From the NCBI GenBank assembly GCA_025358115.1, contig JANYKQ010000009.1:1-64000 (forward strand): 64,000 bases of DNA. Direction: 5' to 3'. Source of the stretch: Methanomicrobiales archaeon (GTDB lineage: Archaea; Halobacteriota; Methanomicrobia; Methanomicrobiales; Methanospirillaceae). How positions within the stretch are numbered: the stretch's first letter is position 1; the number at the start of each line of letters is the position of its first letter. The notes under the pieces were generated by a model. The model saw only the letters and a list, made by a program, of their open reading frames with translations. It made no database searches and was not told where the DNA came from. Of this stretch, positions 19,671 through 29,501 are shown one piece after another. A program made the position numbers and the translations under genes.

Positions 19671-20276
19671 TTAACTCCCCTCAGTGTCCTTGTTCTCCAG
19701 TTGTTTTTCCATGGATACCAGTTTCTGGGCTGACTCTACATCGATTGCGCCGGTCTCCACGCCGCTCCAGGCATCCAGGAGCTGTTTCTCGGTGTCATCC
19801 GTGGATTGTTCGAGGCTGAAATCGGTGAGTGACCCCTCAAAGACACTGTTGAGATTATTGAGCACGTCATCAAAGCTCTTGCCCTTGAGGTTGACACTTA
19901 TCAGGTTAGTTTCAAAATTCGAAGGATCGATATTGGTAATCTTTGACCAGATGGGGCTCTGTTTGAGCTCTTTCTCATATTGCTTGATCACGACGAGGTT
20001 TGAAATGAACATGTACTCCTTGTTCATGGTCATGAAACCCTTGAACTTCAGCTGGGCCTGCATGTCGAGTTGTTTGAGTTTCTGGGCAAGGATCTTCTTC
20101 TGGATAAGATCGGCGCCAACCCCCTGCTTGAAGGTGTCTTTTTTCTGTTTCTCAATTTTCATTATCTCTTTTCGGGCAAGCTCGACATGGTTCTGGAGCC
20201 GCATCTCCTCCTCTTTGAGCTCGCGGATATTCAACCGTTCAACAGAATTTCCTCGTAAGAAGTCAAGAATTCCCAT
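19671..20276 (-). CDS. ESCRT-III/PspA-like coiled-coil protein, paralogue 2
   Basis: MGILDFLRGN N-terminus and the same architecture as paralogue 1; 3 bp upstream of it. Confidence 0.6.
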   Translation of the reverse strand: MGILDFLRGNSVERLNIRELKEEEMRLQNHVELARKEIMKIEKQKKDTFKQGVGADLIQKKILAQKLKQLDMQAQLKFKGFMTMNKEYMFISNLVVIKQYEKELKQSPIWSKITNIDPSNFETNLISVNLKGKSFDDVLNNLNSVFEGSLTDFSLEQSTDDTEKQLLDAWSGVETGAIDVESAQKLVSMEKQLENKDTEGS

Positions 20277-20304
20277 GTAAGTATCCTCATCTCGATATTA
20301 TTGA

Positions 20305-20325
20305 CCTGACTTTAAATATTTATTC
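20305..20325 (-). promoter_or_regulatory. Candidate TATA-box promoter for the five-gene minus-strand operon
   Basis: tttaaatatttatt about 35-50 bp upstream of the start at 20276. Confidence 0.4.
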
Positions 20326-20375
20326 AAAGATGGATTTTTGGGGGGATTTAGGATTAAACTGATAATTCCACTCTG

Positions 20376-23300
20376 TTATCCCCGGTTCCTGAACCCAAGA
20401 CTCACCCTGTGCACAATATTCTCCGCCTTCTGGATAAGTTCTTCAGGAATTTCTGTCACTCCCATATCCATTCTCATCCTGATCTGTCCGGCTAATTCCT
20501 GCGCTTCTTCCTTCACGTCGCCTTTGGAATAATGAGCGAGATCGAGGAGATACTTAAAGGCTGTTGGAATATCGCCGGTCAGCATATTGATCAGGACGAG
20601 ATCCCCGCAATAGGATGCAGACCGCTGGAGATCATTGGCAGTTACGCTCAGGGTGAGGGATTCGGTATAGGTGACCCGCAGGAAGAGTGCCAGGTCTTTC
20701 TGGAGTTCAAGCACGGACTGGTACCGTTTACTATGATTTTTTTCCAGGCACTTCATGATTATCGATTCAACCGGTTGTGAGCCCGGTTCAACAGATGATG
20801 GCAGTGCCGGGTTTTTTGATGCAATCGCACCCATGACGGCAACCATCGAATCGCCGGTAAACGGCAGGTGCCCGGTCACGAGTTCATAGAAGATCACGCC
20901 AAGCTGCCAGATATCGGTGCGTTCATCCTTGTGCTCACTGCTGATCTGTTCCGGCGCTGCGTAATACGGGGTGAAGGATGCAGTGGTAGTCGATGTCGAC
21001 TCGGAGATCACGCGGGAGAGTCCCCAGTCTGATATCTTCGGCAGGCCGTTTTTTATGAGAATGTTCTGCGGTTTTAGGTCCCGGTGAATTATCCGGTTTG
21101 CATGGGTAAATTTCAGACCTTCACAGACATTGAAGAGAATCCATGCTGCTTCCTCGCTGTCGATCGGTTTTTTCCGGTCAGCAAGGGAACTGTCACAGAG
21201 TTCCATCTCGAAATAGGGCAGCGGCATGATATTGAAATCATAGAGTTTCACGATATTGGGATGGTTGAGTTTAGTCCAGTTCTGCATCTCGGCAATGAAT
21301 GATTTTCCGGTGGATGCGTCCATGGATATCGGGATCTTCACCGCCACAAACTTCCCGTCCTTCCGTTTTGCCTTAAAGACCCGGGCAAACCCGCCTTTGC
21401 CGATGAACTCCGACTCGGTATACCGATCGGAGAGATCCGGCGGGAGTTGTTTTAAGGTGAGGGGCCGGGGAGTGAACCGGGAGACGGGACTTTGTGGCGG
21501 AGTTGCTGCGACATCTTTCTGAGGGGTAAGGGTCATCCGGTCTACGACATCGATCCAGAACTCGTGGGTTATGTCATACGTTTTTTCCTGCCCGTAACGG
21601 CAGTGGACGGTGATCTCGAGCGGAATGTTGCCCTCCTTCTTTGGCAGGATGCCAATCTCGACAGTGGTGCTCTTCCCCGCTTCGATATCGGTGGGCTTGA
21701 TCCACCGTGTCTCGAACTCGCTGGAGAACGAGAAACTCACCCCGGATGCGTGGGCATCCCCGCTGTTGGTGATCTGCACACCTACCTTGTGCCACTTGTC
21801 CGCAACAAGACGGGTGTGATCGAGCACGAGCGTGAGAGCGGGTTGTGCGGAAGCCACAAACGCATCGAGATCCTTAATCGCATGCTCAATATCGGCAATC
21901 TTTTCTGATGCGAGCTTTTCCTGCAAGGCTTTGGGAACACGCCCGAACTTCCCGGCTTTTTCGAGAGATGAGGCTGCCCTCTCCCTGAACGCGATTATCG
22001 CTTTTCTCTGCTCCTGCCACTCACTGCAGGCATGGATGAACTCTTCGTACTTCCCGTTGTCAAACAGGGAGATAATTGCCGGTTCCGTAACTTCGGACTT
22101 CAGGACTTCAGCTTGAGCAAACACTTCCCGGATCCGTATGATCTCTGCAACCGTTTTCTCCGATCCAATGATTGCTTCACCATAGTTTTCTTCCACAATC
22201 TGTTTACGGATTGGATCTGTTGAGTGTGTGACAACCGCACCTTCGGTTTGCACTGTTGAGAGTACGGTGTTTGCCTGTGATAATTGCTGTTCTGCAAGGT
22301 TCCTGAGCATCTCTTTGGCGCCGGGGAAGTCACGTTCCCGGATGCTCCTGAGAATGGGTATGAGTCCCTCTTTTATCGCGGGAGAACTGGTCTCCTTCTG
22401 TACTTTTTCCACATCGTCGCGAAGGTTCTGTTCAATGATCTTCAGCCTTTCCTCCTGGACCCGCGTGATCTCCGCAATCACTCGTTCCGCATTGATAATT
22501 GCATCGCCATAGTGCTCCATTGCAACCTGTTCGCGGATGGGATCTGGAGAGAGATGGGCTGCATCTTCGGCTGGCATCGTGGAGTGTGCGGTATATGCCT
22601 GTGATACCTGCTGTTCTGCAAGGCTCCTGAGTTTTTCTTTGGCGCCAGGGAAATCACGCTCCCGGATACTCTTCTGAACGGGTATAAGTCCCTCTTTTAT
22701 CGCGGGAGAACCGGTTTCCTTCTGTACTTTTTCCACCTGTTTGCGGAGATCCTGTTCAATGATCTTCAGCCTTTCCTCCTGGACCCGCGTGATCTCCGCA
22801 ATCACGTTTTCCGTATTGATGATTGCATCGCCATAGTGCTCTGCTGCAATCTGTTCGCGGATGGGATCTGAAGAGAAATGGGCAACTGCACCCCCGGTCG
22901 GGAACGTTGAGAGTGCGGCATTCGCCCGGGAAAACTGCAGTTCAGCAAGATCTCTGAGTTTTTCTCTGGCAGTGGTGAGATCGTGCTCCCGGATGCTCTT
23001 GAGAACAGGGGTGATCTCCTCTTTTATTGCGGGAGAACGGGTCTCCCGCTGAACTTTTTCAGCTTGTTCGCGGAGGTTCTGTTCAAGGATCTTCCGGTTG
23101 TCCTCATCCTGGCGTATTATCCCGGTCAACTGCCGGTAGTCCTTCTCTGCCGTGTCAGCCAGGGAAGGGTTCTTCAGGTTTTGTTCTAGAGAGGAAACGA
23201 TGCTGGCAGTTTCCGGTTGTTCAACCAGGTCCGGATACAAGTTCTTCTTTGCTTCAAGATCCCGGGCAATTATTTCGAGACGGTTGATATCCAGTTCTGA

Positions 23301-26168
23301 CTTCCGGAAGAGGGAGAGCACAGCATCGGTATTACGGGGAAACCCTCCTTCAAGTTCCGGGATCGTATACCCCTTTGCCTTCCATCCTGCAAGCACTGTC
23401 TCACACGTAAGCAGGGCATCGAGAGGATCGTTAACCCGCTTCAGGGTTTTTTGTGCATCACTGTATCTACCGGCGGTGATCTGATTCCGTGCTTCCTCAA
23501 AGGAACTTACAGTCAGTGATCCATACCGGGTGAGTTTCTCCGCCTTTTCGTACAGGCGGGAGAACAACTGTTCTGCATCCTGCTGCCGGGCCCGCTCCTG
23601 CTGGTCATGCAGGATCTGCTGCTCCAGTGCTTCGATCTCCTTTTCAACAGAGGGAATATTTTTCGGATCGTGCAGGTGTGATTCAATGTCCGCGATACGC
23701 CGGGCAACCCGGGGATCTGCGTTTTCTGCGCTGAGCGATTGTTTCAGTTCCTGTATCCGGTTCTCAAGGTGTCGGAGCCTGACAAGATCCTGTTCAAAAT
23801 TCTTAAATGCTGTAGTGATGGTGGCGGGGTTATCTGTCCTGAGCAACTCAAGAGGTGTGGTGGCATATCCTTCCTCTTTCCATTGCATGAGCCGGGTTTC
23901 GCATGACACAAGGGAAGTGATCGCATCCTCTGCGGTGATGAGCATTGTCCGGGCTGCATCATATGCTCCCGAACGGTTCTGTTCCCGGGCTTGTGTTATG
24001 AGTGCCTGGACCGGGTTACGGAAGAACATGAGCCCGGAGGCTTCCTGTTCAACCAATGCGATCTTTGCCAGCACGGATTCCGATTCCCTGCGTTCCCAGT
24101 CATCTGGTGGCGGAGGGGTTGGCAGGGCCGGCTCTCCCGTAGGCCCTTTCATTAAGGGTACCTGAAGTACCGGTATTACCGGGATTTGATCCCCGGCTGG
24201 CTTTCTCTTCATCCGGTAGAATGCATATCCCCCGCCGGCAAGGATTACTACTCCGAGGATGACGATGACGGGCAGGACCGGATTGGCATTGCCGGTGTCC
24301 GAAGGTGATGGGGATGAGGGGGTACTCTGAACCCCCGGGGCCGGGGTGGAGGCGGTCAGGCTCGCATTGCTGCTTCCCGAAGGTGTCGGTGATGAAGCGG
24401 TACTCTGCATTCCCGGTGTTGCTGAAGTAACCAGCCGGATTACCGGTGCCGGGGCTACTCTTCCCACTGCATAAAGGTGGATATCATAACTTGCGACATA
24501 GACGATCCCGTTTGACACGGCCGGCGATGATCGGATGTCAGCGCCAGTAGCAAACCGCCATTTCTCTGTTCCCGATACCGCATTCACGGCGTACAGGTTG
24601 CCGTCATAACTCCCGATATAGACGATGCTGTCGGTAACCGCCGGCGATGAATACAGGTCACCTTTCGTTGCGAACTGCCACCGGTTCTTTCCTGTGACGG
24701 TATCCACAGCATACAGCTTGTTATCATTACTGCCTATGTAGACAAGTCCGTTTGCAACCGCCGGGGATGACGATATACCGTTTTCCGTGGCAAACCGCCA
24801 CTGCTCCTTCCCGGTCAGTGCATCGACAGCATACAGGTTCTTGTCCCAGCTCCCGACATAGATGACACCATTAACCACGGCCGGGGATGAATACACAATA
24901 TTTCCGGTGGCAAACCGCCATTTCTCCGCTCCCGTTACCGCATCGATCGCGTAGAGATTTTTATCTTCACACCCGACATAAACGACCCCGTTTGCGACCG
25001 CCGGGGATGACCGCACCCGTCCCGTTGTTGCAAACCGCCACTTCTCTTTTCCGGTAACGGCATCGACTGCATACAGGTCGTAATTGTCGCTCCCGATATA
25101 GACAACCCCGTTCGCTACCGCCGGGGATGACCAGACATAATTTCCCGTAGCAAACCGCCACTTCTCCTTCCCGGTCACTGCATCGACTGCGTACAGGTAG
25201 CTGTCCGCACACCCGATGTAAACAACGCCGTCCGACACCGCCGGAGAGGATGCGGAGACCGCACCTCCCGTAGCAAACCGCCACTTCTCCTTCCCGGTCA
25301 CAGCATCGACAGCATACAGGGCGTTATCCGGACTCCCGATATAGACGACCCCGCCTGAAACCGTTGGTGATGATGATGACACTGACGTACCCGTCACGAA
25401 CCGCCACAGCTGAGTATTGGATGGCACCATCCCGCCCGCATCGTACACGCCAGTGTGCTCCGGGCTGGCGCGGAACATCGAAGCGGCAGCAGGGGTGAGA
25501 GAACTATCCGGTATTGTCTGGCTTTGCCCTGCCAGACCCGGCTGCTGACCGGAGCCCGGCGGGGTCTCGAGCTGGAGATATTTCCATCTCGTTTTGGTAT
25601 TGGTGTCGTCGCTGTATGCGCTTACCCCGAAAAAAACCTGGTCCTTTTCTGCATAGGGAATCGTCAGGTTGACTGTTCCGCAATTGGGTACCTGCCAGAG
25701 GGGCTGGCTGTACTGGTCCTCCCCCTTGTACACAAAGAACCGGACATCTCCGGATCCTTCCCTGCAGGCTTCCCCGGAAAGATGCACAAATCCACCAGAG
25801 CCGGGAATGGTAACACGTATGACAGCATCCCGGTCATACCCGGTAATATTGACCGCAGACGGAAAAGCGTAGATTCCTTCCGGATCGAAGGGAATCTGAT
25901 CAAGGTTCGGGTTAACACCCCGCGTGATCACCGGCTTGGCTTTTGGGGCAGAGGGTATGCCAAACCAGTAATTCCCGTTTTTTTTCAGGTATTCCAGATT
26001 GGTATACCCGGCGCTGTCCCGTGACTGGAGCCAGATGCCATTTTCTCCATTCTGCGTAACGGGAAATTTATCGAAAAGAGAAAAAGTATCTGCGTGAACC
26101 GGCACAATTATGAAAATACATAAAAAAAGGATGAAGACCGGTAGTGGCCTGAGGTTCATACTCTTCAA
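20376..26168 (-). CDS. Giant PQQ-propeller receptor Ser/Thr kinase with tandem coiled-coil repeats
   Basis: Signal peptide, PQQ-type repeats, TM segment, about 100-aa helical repeats, Ig-like domain, kinase core IGKGGFARVFKAKRKDGKFVAVKI...HRDLKPQN...SDWGLSR. Confidence 0.9.
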   Translation of the reverse strand: MKSMNLRPLPVFILFLCIFIIVPVHADTFSLFDKFPVTQNGENGIWLQSRDSAGYTNLEYLKKNGNYWFGIPSAPKAKPVITRGVNPNLDQIPFDPEGIYAFPSAVNITGYDRDAVIRVTIPGSGGFVHLSGEACREGSGDVRFFVYKGEDQYSQPLWQVPNCGTVNLTIPYAEKDQVFFGVSAYSDDTNTKTRWKYLQLETPPGSGQQPGLAGQSQTIPDSSLTPAAASMFRASPEHTGVYDAGGMVPSNTQLWRFVTGTSVSSSSPTVSGGVVYIGSPDNALYAVDAVTGKEKWRFATGGAVSASSPAVSDGVVYIGCADSYLYAVDAVTGKEKWRFATGNYVWSSPAVANGVVYIGSDNYDLYAVDAVTGKEKWRFATTGRVRSSPAVANGVVYVGCEDKNLYAIDAVTGAEKWRFATGNIVYSSPAVVNGVIYVGSWDKNLYAVDALTGKEQWRFATENGISSSPAVANGLVYIGSNDNKLYAVDTVTGKNRWQFATKGDLYSSPAVTDSIVYIGSYDGNLYAVNAVSGTEKWRFATGADIRSSPAVSNGIVYVASYDIHLYAVGRVAPAPVIRLVTSATPGMQSTASSPTPSGSSNASLTASTPAPGVQSTPSSPSPSDTGNANPVLPVIVILGVVILAGGGYAFYRMKRKPAGDQIPVIPVLQVPLMKGPTGEPALPTPPPPDDWERRESESVLAKIALVEQEASGLMFFRNPVQALITQAREQNRSGAYDAARTMLITAEDAITSLVSCETRLMQWKEEGYATTPLELLRTDNPATITTAFKNFEQDLVRLRHLENRIQELKQSLSAENADPRVARRIADIESHLHDPKNIPSVEKEIEALEQQILHDQQERARQQDAEQLFSRLYEKAEKLTRYGSLTVSSFEEARNQITAGRYSDAQKTLKRVNDPLDALLTCETVLAGWKAKGYTIPELEGGFPRNTDAVLSLFRKSELDINRLEIIARDLEAKKNLYPDLVEQPETASIVSSLEQNLKNPSLADTAEKDYRQLTGIIRQDEDNRKILEQNLREQAEKVQRETRSPAIKEEITPVLKSIREHDLTTAREKLRDLAELQFSRANAALSTFPTGGAVAHFSSDPIREQIAAEHYGDAIINTENVIAEITRVQEERLKIIEQDLRKQVEKVQKETGSPAIKEGLIPVQKSIRERDFPGAKEKLRSLAEQQVSQAYTAHSTMPAEDAAHLSPDPIREQVAMEHYGDAIINAERVIAEITRVQEERLKIIEQNLRDDVEKVQKETSSPAIKEGLIPILRSIRERDFPGAKEMLRNLAEQQLSQANTVLSTVQTEGAVVTHSTDPIRKQIVEENYGEAIIGSEKTVAEIIRIREVFAQAEVLKSEVTEPAIISLFDNGKYEEFIHACSEWQEQRKAIIAFRERAASSLEKAGKFGRVPKALQEKLASEKIADIEHAIKDLDAFVASAQPALTLVLDHTRLVADKWHKVGVQITNSGDAHASGVSFSFSSEFETRWIKPTDIEAGKSTTVEIGILPKKEGNIPLEITVHCRYGQEKTYDITHEFWIDVVDRMTLTPQKDVAATPPQSPVSRFTPRPLTLKQLPPDLSDRYTESEFIGKGGFARVFKAKRKDGKFVAVKIPISMDASTGKSFIAEMQNWTKLNHPNIVKLYDFNIMPLPYFEMELCDSSLADRKKPIDSEEAAWILFNVCEGLKFTHANRIIHRDLKPQNILIKNGLPKISDWGLSRVISESTSTTTASFTPYYAAPEQISSEHKDERTDIWQLGVIFYELVTGHLPFTGDSMVAVMGAIASKNPALPSSVEPGSQPVESIIMKCLEKNHSKRYQSVLELQKDLALFLRVTYTESLTLSVTANDLQRSASYCGDLVLINMLTGDIPTAFKYLLDLAHYSKGDVKEEAQELAGQIRMRMDMGVTEIPEELIQKAENIVHRVSLGFRNRG
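22150..23115 (-). repeat. Three or more tandem repeats of about 320 bp (about 105 aa) inside the 1930-aa kinase
   Basis: VIAEITRVQEERLKIIEQ-LR-VEKVQKET-SPAIKEGLIP-SIRERDFPGAKE-LR-LAEQQ-S... recurs. Confidence 0.85.
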
Positions 26169-26272
26169 TAATCCCTGATCGATTAAAATATTATACTATC
26201 TTGTTTTATTCCGGTTTTTTAATTACTTCTGTACAACCCTCAATCCTGACGGCCCCCCCGCTCTTTGTCATT

Positions 26273-26340
26273 CCATGTTCCTGAATCCAAGACTCACCTT
26301 GTGAACGATTATTTCTGCTTTCCGGAGAAGTCCATCCTCA
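26273..26340 (-). pseudogene. Second orphan fragment of the kinase C-terminal tail
   Basis: Reverse-complement translation EDGLLRKAEIIVHKVSLGFRNME* matches EELIQKAENIVHRVSLGFRNRG; lies downstream of the kinase-less PQQ gene. Confidence 0.8.
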
Positions 26341-26360
26341 ATTTTTTTCTTTCTTTTTTG

Positions 26361-29300
26361 TTACCCAATATTTGATCCCGTAACAACACTATCTGCGATG
26401 GTAACATCCCCGCTACATTTGCCATCCATATCACAGTTGTTCAGAAGATTCGTCCTTGTAAGAACAGAATCCTTTATCGAAATATTGAAAATATTCTGGA
26501 TATTTCCCCTCTTCGATACTTCTTCGGTGACGTGACGGTTTATCTCAGCGAGGAGACCTGTGAGATCTTTTGGATCGTGGCTGAAGGCCGTTATTTCAAC
26601 CATGTCCATGTCTTTTGCGATACCGAGTTTGATCACCATATCCTTTTGAGTGACTTTTGTCTTTCCATAATACCAGGATTCAAAATTATTGGCTCGCCGA
26701 AGCGTACTGATATGCCGGATATCATGGTGTTGAATCACACTCTGGAAGAGCTTCAGTTGAGTTGGTGCGTCGAGATTTCTGGGAACTGAAAATATTTTTG
26801 TATCCCGTGATGGGAGGGATTCGATGAGTTGTTTGAGTGATCCGATATTCACTTGTTCTTTTGTCTCAAAGATTGGACAGACAACCTGAATTTTGAGTGG
26901 ATCCATGTCGAGCGATCCGGGTTTCCCCTGTGCATCCTTATACCGTATGTGGCATTGTACATCGGTTCCTTCCTTTGCGCAGATGGTCGGTTCGAGGTAG
27001 AGACTCACCGTTCTGTCATTGTTCGGATTGATAGTCCCGAGTTTAATTTTCTCGTTTTCATAGGGATATTCTTCCGGTTCATGCCGTTCCAGATAAAGAA
27101 TTGCACGATCAAAATCGGGTTCTAAAATAACATTGTGAATGGTGAATGGCGTTAGATTTTTCACTGAGATTTTCAGGCGAATATACCCGGCATAGAATTC
27201 ATACGCACGGATGATCTGGAAGTCTTGGGACGATATTGTTTTATTTGGGAATTGATCCACAGATGAGGTCGTACCCTTTTCAACAACAGCGATCCAGAAC
27301 TCCTGCACCTTCCGGTATTCCCTGCCATCAACATTCTTGTACGTAAGGATTGCTTCGAGCAGGACCTTGCCGGCATTTTTCGGCATCAGGGTAAATTCGA
27401 TATGAGTTACCGTGCCTACCGGGACGGAGACTGGCTTTATCCCCTTGGTCTGGAACTCTTCAGAGAAGGAAAGCAGGACATCGGTTGCATTGGCGGCACC
27501 GGTATTTTTCAGGGAGGCCCGGGTCAGGACCCATACGCCCGCTGTGAAGGTCGTGGTCTCAAGCCCGATCTCCAGATCGGGGGTTGCCATTCTCCGGAAT
27601 TTCTCGAGACCGGCAATTGCATCTTCGACTACAGATATTTCCCGGGCCTGGAATTTTGATTCAACGTCCGAACGCAGGCTGTCGGGAATCTGACCGAACT
27701 TTCCTGATTCAGCGAGGAGTTGCCGTCCTTTTTCCTTGAGTGCGGTAAGTTTTCCCTGGTATTCCAGCTGCTGTTCAAAATTCTGGAACGCTGAATTGAT
27801 CGTTGCAATATTTTCAATTTTCAACTGCTCAAGAGAAGACGTATCATGTCCTTTTGATCGCCATTCTGCAATGCAGTCTTCCTGGTTTTTAAGGTTAGCA
27901 ATTACCCGTTCTGCGGTACTGAGCGTTGTCCGTGCGGATTCATAGGCACCTGAATTGTACTGGTTTTTTGCTTGGGCAATAATTGCCTGGGCCTGGGTTC
28001 TGAAGAGTACCAATGACGAGGCACCCTGCTCTGCCGCAGTGATCTTCCGGGGGATGTCGCTATTTTTGACCAGCGTTGCTCTTCTCCTCCGGTAGATGAC
28101 ATATCCTCCAACAAGAAGGAGCAATAGTCCGAGAAGAATTATAGAAATTGGAATGTTTGCGATACGATTGGTTGGATCGGATACCGCTGAAAAAATACCC
28201 TGAATACTTGGAATGGTGGCTCCTCCAATCGCATACAGGTTGTTATCAGAATACACATAGACAACACCGTTTGCAACCACTGGTGCTGATGCTATTGAAG
28301 ACCGCGCAGTAAATCGCCACTTTTCTTTGCCGTTTGCTGCATCAACTGCATATAGGTTATGATTGTTACTCCCAACATAGACGACGCCATTTGCTACTGA
28401 TGGCGATGTAAACCCTGTAGACATCGGATCAGATTTCCCTATACTGAACTTCCATTTCTGGTTCGCCGTTGCGGCATCAATCGCATACAGGTTATTTTCG
28501 GAATCCCCGATATAGACAACGCCCCCCGTTACCGCCGCCGAGTCTTTAACTATACCGTCGGCAATAAACCGCCACTTCTCTTTCCCTGTAGCAGTATCGA
28601 GAGCAAACAGGGCCCATCCCGGTTCTGCATAACCCCCAATATAAACAACACCATCCGCTACCGTTGGTGTTGTACCGGTCCCGAGACCCCCAGTACCAAA
28701 TCGCCACATCTCTCTCCCGGTCGTGGCATCGACTGCATACAGGTTCTCATCTGAACTATGGACATAGACGACACCGTTAGCTACAGCGGGGGATGAAGAG
28801 ATGCGATCTCCTGTTGTGAACCGCCACTTCTCTGTCCCTGCTGCCGCATCAACCGCATACAGGTTCTTATCTGAACTACCAACATAGACGACGCCGTTTG
28901 TTACAGCCGGTGATGAATCCACACTACTCCCCGTAGCAAACCGCCACTTCTCTGTCCCCGTCGCAGCATCGACCGCATGCAGGTTCTTATAACTACCAAC
29001 ATAGACGACGCCGTTTGTTACAGCCGGCGATGAATCCCCACCATCTCCCCTAGCAAACCGCCACTTCTCTTTCCCTGTTGCCGCATCGACCGCATACAGG
29101 TTATCATCCGAACTCCCGAAATAGGCGACGCCGTTTGTTACAGCCGGCGATGTGCCACGGATAATTCCCGAATTAAAGTGCCATAGTTCTGTATTGCCCG
29201 GTTCAATGCCGCCATTATCAAAGACGCCGGTATGTCCGGGATTGGCACGGTACATTGCATCGGCAGCGGCAGCGGGTGATATGAGAAGCACAGGAATGAG

Positions 29301-29375
29301 AAGACAGAGACATGTACAAAAAATTGCGATCCCGATACTCTTCCCGCGACCGTTCATGCTTTCCTGTTGCTTCAT
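26361..29375 (-). CDS. PQQ-propeller membrane protein of the same family lacking a kinase domain; C-terminal 'DSVxTRxN' repeats
   Basis: Signal peptide, PQQ-type repeats, TM, coiled coil, Ig-like domain shared with the kinases, C-terminus IKDSVLTRTNLLNNCDMDG...IADSVVTGSNIG. Confidence 0.85.
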   Translation of the reverse strand: MKQQESMNGRGKSIGIAIFCTCLCLLIPVLLISPAAAADAMYRANPGHTGVFDNGGIEPGNTELWHFNSGIIRGTSPAVTNGVAYFGSSDDNLYAVDAATGKEKWRFARGDGGDSSPAVTNGVVYVGSYKNLHAVDAATGTEKWRFATGSSVDSSPAVTNGVVYVGSSDKNLYAVDAAAGTEKWRFTTGDRISSSPAVANGVVYVHSSDENLYAVDATTGREMWRFGTGGLGTGTTPTVADGVVYIGGYAEPGWALFALDTATGKEKWRFIADGIVKDSAAVTGGVVYIGDSENNLYAIDAATANQKWKFSIGKSDPMSTGFTSPSVANGVVYVGSNNHNLYAVDAANGKEKWRFTARSSIASAPVVANGVVYVYSDNNLYAIGGATIPSIQGIFSAVSDPTNRIANIPISIILLGLLLLLVGGYVIYRRRRATLVKNSDIPRKITAAEQGASSLVLFRTQAQAIIAQAKNQYNSGAYESARTTLSTAERVIANLKNQEDCIAEWRSKGHDTSSLEQLKIENIATINSAFQNFEQQLEYQGKLTALKEKGRQLLAESGKFGQIPDSLRSDVESKFQAREISVVEDAIAGLEKFRRMATPDLEIGLETTTFTAGVWVLTRASLKNTGAANATDVLLSFSEEFQTKGIKPVSVPVGTVTHIEFTLMPKNAGKVLLEAILTYKNVDGREYRKVQEFWIAVVEKGTTSSVDQFPNKTISSQDFQIIRAYEFYAGYIRLKISVKNLTPFTIHNVILEPDFDRAILYLERHEPEEYPYENEKIKLGTINPNNDRTVSLYLEPTICAKEGTDVQCHIRYKDAQGKPGSLDMDPLKIQVVCPIFETKEQVNIGSLKQLIESLPSRDTKIFSVPRNLDAPTQLKLFQSVIQHHDIRHISTLRRANNFESWYYGKTKVTQKDMVIKLGIAKDMDMVEITAFSHDPKDLTGLLAEINRHVTEEVSKRGNIQNIFNISIKDSVLTRTNLLNNCDMDGKCSGDVTIADSVVTGSNIG

Positions 29376-29501
29376 GTGTCAAGGGGGGTCATCGGCAGTG
29401 CGGATAAATGTTGTGAAATAAAAGTTAAAGGATACCGTCCCCGGGAAAATCACTGCAGAGCGATGAGACACTTGCGAGGAAGTGATGGCATTTCCCGAAC
29501 C

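Noticed and set aside
22200-25420. Regular DNA repeats that could be taken for a CRISPR array
   Set aside because: Repeats are in-frame protein repeats (PQQ blades, coiled-coil units) with codon-pattern variation and no unique spacers
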